This document shows positions 1-8,315 of a stretch of 15,000 nt of DNA, piece after piece. The notes beneath the pieces are model-generated. The model was not told the origin of the DNA, did not search any database, and saw only the letters and a program-made list of their open reading frames with translations. The stretch spans positions 1,083,701 through 1,098,700 of the forward strand of contig NC_006685.1 of assembly GCF_000091045.1 (NCBI RefSeq), given 5' to 3'. The DNA comes from Cryptococcus deneoformans JEC21. Taxonomy: Eukaryota; Basidiomycota; Tremellomycetes; Tremellales; Cryptococcaceae. Both the position numbers and the translations under genes were made by a program. The first letter of the stretch is position 1, and the number at the start of each line of letters is the position of its first letter.

Positions 1-424
1 CCGATAGATCACAAAGAAGGAGGCAGCAATTTACTGAGGATCTGCACACCAAACTTGGTCTTGATGGCACCAGAGGCCACTGAGACTACAGAAAATGGGT
101 AGGCTAGAATGCCCAAGAGCGCCGGGGGAATAAAGGAGCGAGGGACAGCGCCTGGGAAGGTGACATGATCCCACTATTGGCACCTATTAGCTGATTAGGT
201 TGAAGGGTACGCCCTGGGCTTACAAGCTGCAAGTTGTGTGGATTAAATCCGTAGGCCAGAACATCGTGCACAGCATGCAAAGTAAAACTCTCCTCTACTT
301 TGGTATATGGGGACAGGAAGACGTGGGCGAAGGTCACCAAAAAGGGAAGGAGGCAGAGAACAATGTTTAAGCAACGGGTGCGAGTTGGGGAGAGCGAGGG
401 GGACATTGGCGGTGCTTGAGCCAT
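1..424 (-). CDS. ALG12: ALG12-type mannosyltransferase, 5' part only
   Basis: N-terminal part of a dolichol-P-mannose-dependent alpha-1,6-mannosyltransferase of the ER membrane, which adds a mannose to the lipid-linked N-glycan precursor. Exon 1 is 424..224, exon 2 is 173..35. The intron (174..223, 50 nt) starts GTAAGC and has a CTAAT branch site. A second donor (GTAAAT) begins at 34 and runs out of the window; without it the frame stops a few codons later. Exon 1 carries a hydrophobic segment at about residues 19-38, followed by PYTKVEESF, the family signature. Splicing joins NLQL to WDHVTFPGAVPRSF, the second conserved block of ALG12 (YDH.EFPGVVPRTF in relatives). These two blocks favour ALG12 over ALG9 and PIG-B. 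I chose the Met at 424, just ahead of the hydrophobic segment; an in-frame Met at 472 would add 16 residues. The rest of the protein lies beyond position 1. Confidence 0.88.
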
Positions 425-971
425 AATGAGAAGACGGGAGGGGGGTAGAGACGTACAAGACGAGAATATCATCTCATGCGAGGAGAGGATACAAAGTGGC
501 CGCAGCCCGCGACCTTATGCCACGCGACTGATTTCATCTCCCTCGCACTCCGCCCTGTTCTTCGAGGCGTTCATCCGCTGGGCAGTGGAATTCTCGCTTC
601 CTGCATGGAAGGACGAAAAGTAGCATATATATAAGGCAGAGAAATACTGGACTCAGCCGATTTATTATGAATGAATGAAGCTTGTTATTATGAAGCGACG
701 GCGGGCTATGAAGAAGGAACGAACATGATGCGTGCGCGACTGTCAACAAAGGAGCTAGTCAATACTAATAAGGATGGAAGCCGAATGAAAAACATCACAA
801 CGGGTTACAGGTGTCATGCCTAACTCTTCCAACAGTAAAGTATTAATCCAGCTATGGAGAGTCGGGCCATCATTTGGTATAGTCATCATCCTCCCACGAC
901 AATCCTCTCCACTCCCTGCTGATGATATCCTGTGGAGATAGCTATGTCCTTCAAGTTAGCCAGTTTGCAGC
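425..971. promoter_or_regulatory. Intergenic: ALG12 promoter and 3' end of the upstream gene
   Basis: No convincing gene in these 547 nt. The stretch must hold the 3' UTR of the 972-1670 gene and the 5' region of ALG12, since both are on the minus strand. A TATATATA-like run sits at 625-633, about 200 nt before the ALG12 start, which is rather far for a TATA box. Short open frames on both strands here lack any recognisable domain. Confidence 0.4.
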
Positions 972-1670
972 CTATCGATGCAAGAAAGATGAGCATTCCA
1001 TCCTCACATAAGAGTGCCCTATGAGTACTAATCCCGTCTTGATGTGCCGCAAGACCACCGACTTCTTAAGACTCATCATTTTTCCATGCCTTATAGCTTG
1101 ATGATACGCTTCATAATATTCTCGAGGCCAGATAGAGCCCATGGGAAGTAGAAACTGTCTGAGAACTTTAGTCATAGCAAGATAGTTCAATTCGGGGGCC
1201 GATCGCTGACATCCTTGCATTATTCGATCAACATCCTCTCCTTCTATGACCATCCGCCGTAGTTGGCCCCACTCTTGAGAGAGACTCGTTGTAGGGGACG
1301 CGGCTTGTGCGGAATCTTGATTCTGGGAAGGGGTAATGGACCTCGCTAGAGACCCGAGACGATAACAGAGTACAATAATGAAGAAGGACAGAGCGAGGAT
1401 GGCATAGTTTTTGCCATCCCTCGCAAATGCCGAACAAAAGGAGGTGACAAATGGAGGGAAGGCGACCGGTGGCAAAAGGGAGTACCAGGTTGTTGTTGCT
1501 TGCTGGAAGATTGAGTCTTTTCGTGGGAGCCCAGTCTGAAAGAGGTTGAGCTGAAATGAAGTCAAGGCAGAAAGAGTGGCGAGAATGAAGGCATTTAGCT
1601 GAGGGAGGAAGGAGGATAATGGTTGCCACGAGAGAGCATATTTGAATGAGACACTGGCAATAGAGGACAT
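972..1670 (-). CDS. Hypothetical single-span membrane protein
   Basis: Open frame of 232 residues from ATG at 1670; I do not recognise the family. Residues 1-87 are moderately hydrophobic and aromatic. One clear membrane segment (YAILALSFFIIVLCYRL) lies at about residues 88-104. It is followed by a polar Ser/Gln/Thr linker and a charged C-terminal half containing an RRMVIEGEDVDRIMQG helix-like stretch and a PREYYEAYHQAIRHGK segment. The last ~35 residues look less protein-like, so the true C-terminus may be reached by an intron I could not define. No signal peptide is obvious. A TATATA run at 1800-1806 lies about 130 nt before the start. It is probably a lineage-specific membrane protein; the call rests only on frame length and composition. 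Confidence 0.6.
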   Translation of the reverse strand: MSSIASVSFKYALSWQPLSSFLPQLNAFILATLSALTSFQLNLFQTGLPRKDSIFQQATTTWYSLLPPVAFPPFVTSFCSAFARDGKNYAILALSFFIIVLCYRLGSLARSITPSQNQDSAQAASPTTSLSQEWGQLRRMVIEGEDVDRIMQGCQRSAPELNYLAMTKVLRQFLLPMGSIWPREYYEAYHQAIRHGKMMSLKKSVVLRHIKTGLVLIGHSYVRMECSSFLHR

Positions 1671-1999
1671 CGCAGGAGAGAGTTTGTACAGGTATTGTGC
1701 CTTGTGGGAAATTGTTAGACTTGAGCACGATTATGCAGGAGAGATGCAGATAAAAAGAGGAAGAACCAAAGACAGAAACAAAAGTGGTTAAACATATGGT
1801 ATATATCAAATGTAAAGACGTCAGTGCTGAACACGTCAGCCTCCTTGCCTTCGTCCTTTCTCCTTCCGCTCTCGCTTTCTCCGTCACACCAGCGACATCC
1901 ATAACAGAGCTCAACAAGTTACATATATAACAATGGTGCCATAATAAGCAACCAACCAAAAAAATGTCCTTAACAAATGACGTGAATGTCAACCCAAAA
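1671..1999. promoter_or_regulatory. Intergenic between BTB gene and membrane-protein gene
   Basis: 329 nt between the stop codon of the BTB gene (2000-2002) and the ATG at 1670, both on the minus strand. It holds the BTB 3' UTR and the promoter of the downstream gene. The only element I can point to is the TATATA-like run listed separately. Confidence 0.45.
1800..1806 (-). promoter_or_regulatory. TATA-like element
   Basis: A short run of alternating T and A (GATATATAC on the minus strand) about 130 nt before the ATG of the 972-1670 gene. The spacing suits a fungal TATA box. AT runs of this length occur by chance, so this is tentative. Confidence 0.25.
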
Positions 2000-4900
2000 T
2001 CAAACTATGCCAACCACGACCGTTGCTCTCAATGTGGAACGCCCGTTTCCTTTTCCAATACCTTCTGTATCAACCTCACCGGTCCATCCCATCACACCTT
2101 CGTCCAAATTCTCGCCGCGTTCCACTGCCGGAGGAGAAGATAGATACTCCTCCGATTTCAGAGCAGAAGACTTCCAACCCCACGACTGAGAATGAGCAAA
2201 GGTATCGGGACCAGAGGTGAATCGTATGAGGGCCGTCCCGAGAGCCGAGGCACAACTGATGGAAAAGAATGCCTAATGGGATTTGTCAACTTCCAACCAA
2301 CTAAAGAAAGGTGCCTGCGCAGTAGAAGCTTGACATACCTTGGTGACAGCTCTGGTATCATGGTAAGGTACATCAGTCGCCAAAGCATTACCACGCTCCT
2401 GATTGGCCCCACCGGGGAAGAAACGGGTCGTCGCAGAAGGTGGGCTCCCCGGAATGACTGGAGATGGTGCCAGAGATTGGCCATGTACGGCCGGCGTAGA
2501 TGGTGCTGGGGCCGTTGAGAGGCTGGTAACCGTCCTCATCAACGGATTCCTATCGGCCATCTGAGGCGCAGAAGGCGTGGGAAACGATTCATTAGGTGAC
2601 TTCAGGTAGTGGGATCAGCTCTCAACAGTCCAATCATGCTCCGAGCCGACGCACTTGACGATGAAGATAAATTCCTAGTTGAACCCCTTTCTCTTTCCTT
2701 TTTATCATTTGAACGTAACTGTAAGCATAACTGATCAGCTTTTGAATCACAAGAATGTAACAAAAGTCAAATTTACCAATTGAATAACGATCCAGCGTAA
2801 AAATGAGTGGCGGAATAGTAACGTTCTTTTTCACCTAACTTGTCTACATCCCAGAATTCAACCGAAAACCTATCATTTAATCAGTAAAGCCATACTTAAA
2901 AAGTGAAGTAAACCTGTTGACCCACCTAAACGGTTCAATTTTCGTCCACTTATCTTCTTTTGCATTCCCATTTCCCATCAACCCCAGATGCGACATTGCA
3001 AATGCCCCGCCTTCATTGACCCACTTCTCCTCAATTTCTTCTTCAGTCGCTTTCCCACTGACTAATCCAAAGAAATTTTTCTCGCCGTGAGGGGGTTGCG
3101 ACTTGCTACCTTCCTGAGGCAGAACGTCTACTAGGTCCGGACCAAAATCGGGGACGCCAGATAGATTCGCAGTCGAGAGTGAGCCAGCTGACAAGAGACC
3201 GCTGGCCCCGATACGATGCGTTTCATCGGATGGGACGGGGTACCACACAGAGTTAGAGTGAGAAAGAAGCGGGGAGAAGGAGGCTTCGGTCGCTGAAGAA
3301 ATAGAATTGATGGTGGCAGCTAACGAAGTAGTCGAAGGACCCCAAGAGGCCGGACTGGGCACTCTACTGCGCGGCGCGGGTCTACGGCGTTTGCGTAGTC
3401 CTTCAACAATAGATGAAGTCGTTTGGGTGAGACCCACTTCATTCTTGTCGTCTTCCGACTCCACCGAGACGTTCCCGTCTCGTTCGTGCGCCGTCACACG
3501 AGCCCGAAGATCAGCTGCTGACCAATGCGCTGCCTGGAGCACAGACATGGGCGTATAAGGAAGAGCGGTTTGGGGATCAATATTAGAAGCGATAGATGAC
3601 AGATCATTGAATGTCTAGGCATTACTTGAGCACAAGACACGCCGGGAGATAACGAGAGTGGGACTCACCATATGGCAATACCTAATTCCTTCAGCGAATA
3701 CCAATTTAATCTCTTTCTCGTCCTCCTCCCACTCCTCCCAGCCATGCTGCTCGGCAACTTCGGGATTGGCCAAGGATAGATCCCCTCTTCCATCCAGTTC
3801 TTGCTGCCACCCGGTCCTCCTCAACTCCAACACATCCCTTGTAATTTCATATCTCTCCATTTCATCTTTTACAAAGAAAAAATCTGAGCTTAGGAGTGCC
3901 CGCACGAAGCGCGCAGGTAAACCTCCATGTGCCCAGATGCGATAGCAGACGTTCGGCGTCTCCAACTCCGCTCGCAATAGGTCCATACCCCATCTTGCTA
4001 GCCAACAGACACAAGCCTCACCAATTTTGTTTCCTACAGTACCGTAAAAATGAGGTAGGTCAAGCATGTCTGCAGAGACAAAGGAAAATTCGTTGTTCTG
4101 AGATCGGGCAGAGGCAGCGGGGCTGGTGGGTGAGGGTTCGAAAGGAACGCCGTTGAGCTGAATGAACGGATCTCGTTGGCCAATTTTGGTATTTGAATCA
4201 GACGAGAGCCTCGAACCACTAGACTTTTGACTAGTTTCAAAAGTTTCTTCATCTTCCTCTTCCATAGGCGTCATCGCAGATGACCGTGACTCTGGAGCGT
4301 CGGAAATTCGTTTGGCGATATCTTGCAAACCATTGGCACCTTCAGCGGTCTGCCCTTCCCATTCTTCATCACCTATCCCGTCGCCAACGGCGAATGAGAG
4401 ATACTGATTGACCGTCAACGGTCCAACAGTTCTGAGAATCATGGCAAGCACCTCTCGAAGAAGATGGCCATGTCCGATGTATACACTGGTGGCCAAAAGG
4501 GATAAAAGAAGGCGAGGGGTGGCCAGCTGCGCGTTTGGTAGAAGCGATGATTGAAGGGAAGGATAGCAAGGAGGCGATGTGATATAGGGGAAAGATGGAG
4601 TGAGAGGGTGAGAGGACGTGGGAAGGAGCGTAGTGGGAAAGTGGAGACTGGGAAATGGACAATAAAGTCTCGACAGACATATCCTACAGAAACATTAGAT
4701 ATATACCGGAGGGACCCAAGTACACTCACTCAAAAGCCGCTCTGGTAATATTTGGATCATCGAACTGCAGGTCAATACTCTCTCCATGCCAGTCTTCGGC
4801 TTGAACATCGACTCTCGCTTTGCCTTTGCCTTTGTACGACGATTTTGGAGTGGCGGTGGCTTCGGAAAACCCTCCTAGGAAGAGAGAACTGAAGAAACCT

Positions 4901-5839
4901 GCTTTTGGTGTCAAAGGATGTCCGGAAAGAGGTGGTAGACTTACTTGATTGAGACAGGATCATTTTATGGACGTTGTAATATACTCCCCACTTTTTCACC
5001 ACCAATCGGACATCAGCACACGTCCCACTGAGAAATGCCTTGTAAAGGTGTTCGCTGATGGATTGGAAAGAAGGTACCGGGGTCACGGAAGTTGTCGGCG
5101 CTGACAGAAGCGAGGATGTCGAATGGTTGAGGGCATGAGAACGACCATACCCGTGGTTGTGATGATGAGAAGTCTTGACAGGCGTTGTCGGTCCGTGCGC
5201 AAAGTCAACGGCGTGAGTGCTGGTGGCTGGCCCAGAAGACGAAGGAGTGAGTAATATGGGGGCGATAGGAGGTGCGATGGCAACAGATGGGGCCGAAGGA
5301 GCAGATGTCGATGGTCGTGGTGGCGAGGACGAAGCAAGGTGCGGGTCTTGTGTGTCGCGTGACGTGGTAATGGCTGAAGACGAGACAAGCATGGACCTGG
5401 ATGCGGGGCTGAGAGGGGGTCTCGTGGGAGCTGTAAAAGCCCGTGCTCGCGAGCTAGTGACGGCCAGTGGCGAGGAGATAGGTGGTGAGGTGGGCCGGAG
5501 GAAAGTGGATGTGCCGGAGACGGAGACCGGCGTTGTGCGGCCGCCAGAACCAGAGGAGCGGTGTCTGGCATGGGTACCGCTGTCTGAGGAGTTGCCTCTT
5601 ACCATGATGAGCTGGTCAAATGTGATGTCGAGTCGGTCGCCGGCCGGAGTGGAAAGAGGAGAGTTGGCGCGGCTGGTATCTCTGGAGGACCTTAGTTCTG
5701 ACAAGTCGGGAAACGGAAGAATCTTGGGCTGCGGCAGGCTCGACTTGGAACGACTGTGTCTGGCATTCTTGACGGGCGGAGTGCGAGAGGCGTTTGGCTT
5801 GGACAGGCGAGAGGATGACGGCGAGAGGGGATTGCTCAT
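2000..5839 (-). CDS. BTB/POZ domain protein, eight exons
   Basis: Spliced model of 1152 residues. Exons: 5839..4945, 4898..4730, 4683..3669, 3614..2926, 2869..2777, 2718..2655, 2599..2339 and 2272..2000. All seven introns are 46-66 nt and phases match throughout. Residues 1-255 are Ser/Pro/Thr-rich and disordered. A BTB/POZ fold follows from about 260 (EHLYKAFLSGTCADVRLVV, then HKMILSQSSFFSSLF restored by splicing exons 1 and 2). It runs to about 445 (LLATSVYIGHGHLLREVL) and is interrupted at 365-405 by a Pro/Ser-rich insert. An acidic/Ser linker comes next. Then comes a conserved block at about 920-975 (PFRFSVEFWDVDKL, FYAGSLFN, VQLGIYLHRQ), which appears only after joining exons 4 to 6. The C-terminal block has SALGTALIRFTSGPDTF and QSWGWKSS (about 1071-1098). 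BTB proteins act as dimerising or cullin-3 adaptor scaffolds; the role here is unknown. Met 5839 is the first ATG of the open frame. Confidence 0.87.
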
Positions 5840-6324
5840 TGCCCGAGGCGCTGTGGACGATGGAATGTACAATGATGACTGGTGAATGCGCAGAACACGT
5901 ATCTCATGGAACAAAAAGGGTTCGGCTTCCTCGCCGGGTGTGTACTTGTCGTGTGTTCACCGTGTCGTGCATGCCTAGCTCCTTCCCGCACTTTCCAGCT
6001 GCCGTCCTCGCAACATCCCAGTCTCAGCCACATCCACAGATAACAACAACCCACAACCCACGGACCAGCATCCCAGTACAAACAACTTCTCCGGCCATTC
6101 CTGACGTAAGCAGCTACATACATAGTAGTAGCTCGACACAAGCCCTCGACGGACATCGAATCTCCCGCTCCGAACGCGATGGAGGAACATGTGGAGGTCG
6201 TCGACGTCAGAAAGCTCATGACTCGCTGCGTACTACTGTTTTTTTCCGTTTTCCTCGCATCATCGCATCGTCAGCATCGCAACTGAACAGCTCACTGCTT
6301 CCTACACCTACAAAGTTTATCACC
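5840..6324. promoter_or_regulatory. Divergent promoter, BTB gene / aldo-keto reductase
   Basis: 485 nt between two divergently read start codons (BTB gene at 5839 minus, aldo-keto reductase at 6325 plus), so it must carry both promoters and both 5' UTRs. The right half is C/A-rich and then pyrimidine-rich towards the reductase start. A CGACGTCAG sequence near 6200 resembles a CRE half-site. No clear TATA box is visible on either side. Confidence 0.5.
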
Positions 6325-8143
6325 ATGGCATCGGATACTAAGATGCAGTATGGTGAGACGACCCTCCGAGAGGCTGTATGAATGAAATTAACGAATTTGC
6401 CCCATCTGCTCTCAGTACGGCTGGGAAACAGCGGCCTCAAAGTGTCCAAAATCATCCTGTGAGCTTTTAAACAGAGCCAAAACGAATAAATTGATCCTTT
6501 GGTCCATTCATAGCGGCTGCATGTGTACGTCTCATTCCCCGTGCTAACACAACTGCTGCTGCTTTGTACTTAATTCTCCAGCCTATGGAGATCCTGAGTG
6601 AGCTGTCTTCTAAGGTTAATGCGATATTCTTTTGTTCATGATCCATGGCAGGTGGTCTGAGTGGGTTCTCAAGGAAAAGGAAGCCATTGAGCATATTAAA
6701 TATGCGTATGAACAGGGTATTAATACCTTTGAGTGCGCTGGACCTTTCCGCGACGATAATCAGCTAACAGTCTTCTGACTTAGCACTGCGGATATGTGAG
6801 ATTCCCACTAGCCGTCAAATTCGCACAGCTGATGTCAGTCCCGGAGGTACTCCTGCGGTGCATCGGAAGAAATCCTGGGAAAAGCTATCAAGGAGATAGG
6901 CTGTCCTCGTGAAAGTGTGGTGATTCTAACCAAAGTTTATATGCCTATCAACCATAATAGCCACAAGCGGCCCCCCAACATGCCCGACCTCGACAAGTCT
7001 GGTTATGTCAATCAATATGGATTGAGCCGAAAGGTACCGCATCATTTTTATTTGCATCTGATTACGATTATACTAAATGCTCTTTAGCATATCTTTGACT
7101 CTGTTCAAGCGTCCCTCAAGAGACTTGACCTAGAATACATTGATGTCTTCCAATGTCATCGCTTTGATTACAACACGCCCATCGAAGAGACTGTAAGTAC
7201 CCCCTCAATGTTCTCGAATGATTCAAAACACTGATTTCTCCAGATGCAAGCATTGCATGATGTCGTTCAAAGGGGTTGGGTAAGGTACATCGGCATGTCT
7301 AGGTGTGTTGTTCATCCCAGCCAAGTAGATATGATTAATTGACAATCTTATAGTTGTTGGGCCTATCAATTCCATGCCATGCAGAGTATGTTCAGTAGTA
7401 GCTCATAGCAAAGAAACAGTTAACAGCAGAAGACTATGCCATCAATAACCGACTTACTCCGTTCATCTCGATGCAAAACTTCTACAATGCATGTTATCGC
7501 GAAGAAGAGCGCGAAATGATTCCTACCTTGAAGGTATGTACTCTCGTATCTCTTTTCCGCGAGACAACTGCTTATCGCACACTTTCCATAGATGTTTGGC
7601 GTAGGCTGCATCCCATGGTCCCCTTTGGGTCGGGGTTTCCTTACTCGTCCTTGGAAAGATGCGTCTTCCACTCGAGCAAGTTCTGACGAGTGAGTGACTT
7701 TTGTGCGATCCTTGATTTTCACTTAACCTTTTTACACTTTCTATAGCTATTTCAAGACTGTCGGTTTTGCTAGCCCCGAGGAGTCGAAAAAGCGTGTCAA
7801 TGAGGGCGTTCAGAAAGTCGCGGATAATCGCGGAATAAGTATGGCTCAGGTCGCTCTGGCATGGAATTTGAGTAGGGATTTTATTACCGCGCCTATTGTC
7901 GGCACGACCAGTCTTGACAAGCTGAAGGACCTCCTTGGTATGTTTTTGGAAAGATCCACTTGACAAAACAAGAAAGAGACCGTTAAGAAAGAGTTATAGA
8001 TGCTATCAACATCAACTTGACTGATGAGGAGAAGAAATTGATCGAGGGTCCCTATGTACCTCAACCCATTGTGAGCTGCATGCTTTGTTTAGTTCTTCTC
8101 TTCCGAAAAGATGCTGAGACTTCTGTAGGCTGGTCATACCTAA
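6325..8143 (+). CDS. Aldo-keto reductase, 15 exons
   Basis: NAD(P)H-dependent aldo-keto reductase, about 350 residues and full length for the aryl-alcohol-dehydrogenase-like branch; probably cytosolic. Exons: 6325-6352, 6416-6458, 6514-6524, 6582-6597, 6652-6732, 6784-6795, 6847-7033, 7088-7192, 7244-7302, 7354-7385, 7430-7533, 7592-7689, 7747-7937, 8000-8070 and 8129-8143. Introns are 44-63 nt and all phases agree. The joined protein has [20 protein letters not shown] near the N-terminus and FDTADMYS (Asp60, Tyr65). Then come ILTKVY (Lys93) and DVFQCHRFD (His150), so the catalytic Asp-Tyr-Lys-His set is complete. [23 protein letters not shown] and [16 protein letters not shown] are the cofactor-side blocks. 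The start sits in CACCATGG, an ideal context. The substrate (aryl alcohol, sugar or other carbonyl) cannot be told. No peroxisomal signal is seen; the C-terminus is AGHT. Confidence 0.93.
7424..7429 (+). other. Tandem NAGNAG splice acceptor
   Basis: The acceptor before exon 11 of the aldo-keto reductase reads CAGCAG, and both AGs (ending at 7426 and 7429) keep the reading frame. Use of the second gives MQ-K-DYAINN; use of the first gives MQ-TE-DYAINN, one residue longer. The intron would be 41 or 44 nt, the shortest in this gene. Confidence 0.6.
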
Positions 8144-8315
8144 GTATGTAAATGAATGTAGACAGGTAAACCTTTTGACAGTCTGTCATTTGCCATCCCA
8201 TGATGCAGCAGAATCCCTCCGAGGGCTTTGATTCAGCCATGATTAAGTTCCTACAATGCTGCCTATTCATCTGTCTCATCGTTCAGATATGAAACAAACT
8301 CTCTACCGAACCTCT
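8144..8315. other. Convergent 3' intergenic region
   Basis: 172 nt separate the stop of the aldo-keto reductase (plus) from the stop of the Gfo/Idh/MocA oxidoreductase (minus). The two 3' UTRs must share or overlap within this space. No terminator-like or other structure stands out. Confidence 0.5.

Noticed and set aside
1228..1992. 254-codon open frame on the minus strand
   Set aside because: It overlaps the 972-1670 frame in another phase and runs through its promoter. It lacks protein-like composition beyond Ser/Leu/Cys bias.
1964..2143. Short plus-strand frame with Cys/His residues (CSQCGTP...) resembling a zinc ribbon
   Set aside because: It is antisense to the last exon of the BTB gene and shows only one CxxC. 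The spliced BTB reading on the other strand explains the openness.
5217..5885. 222-codon open frame on the plus strand
   Set aside because: It lies wholly antisense to exon 1 of the BTB gene, whose low-complexity GC-rich codons keep the opposite strand open. It has no domain and no supporting splice or promoter signals.
7471..7966. Open frames on both strands across exons 11-13 of the aldo-keto reductase
   Set aside because: The plus-strand frame reads through an intron, and the minus-strand frames are antisense shadows. The spliced reductase accounts for this sequence.
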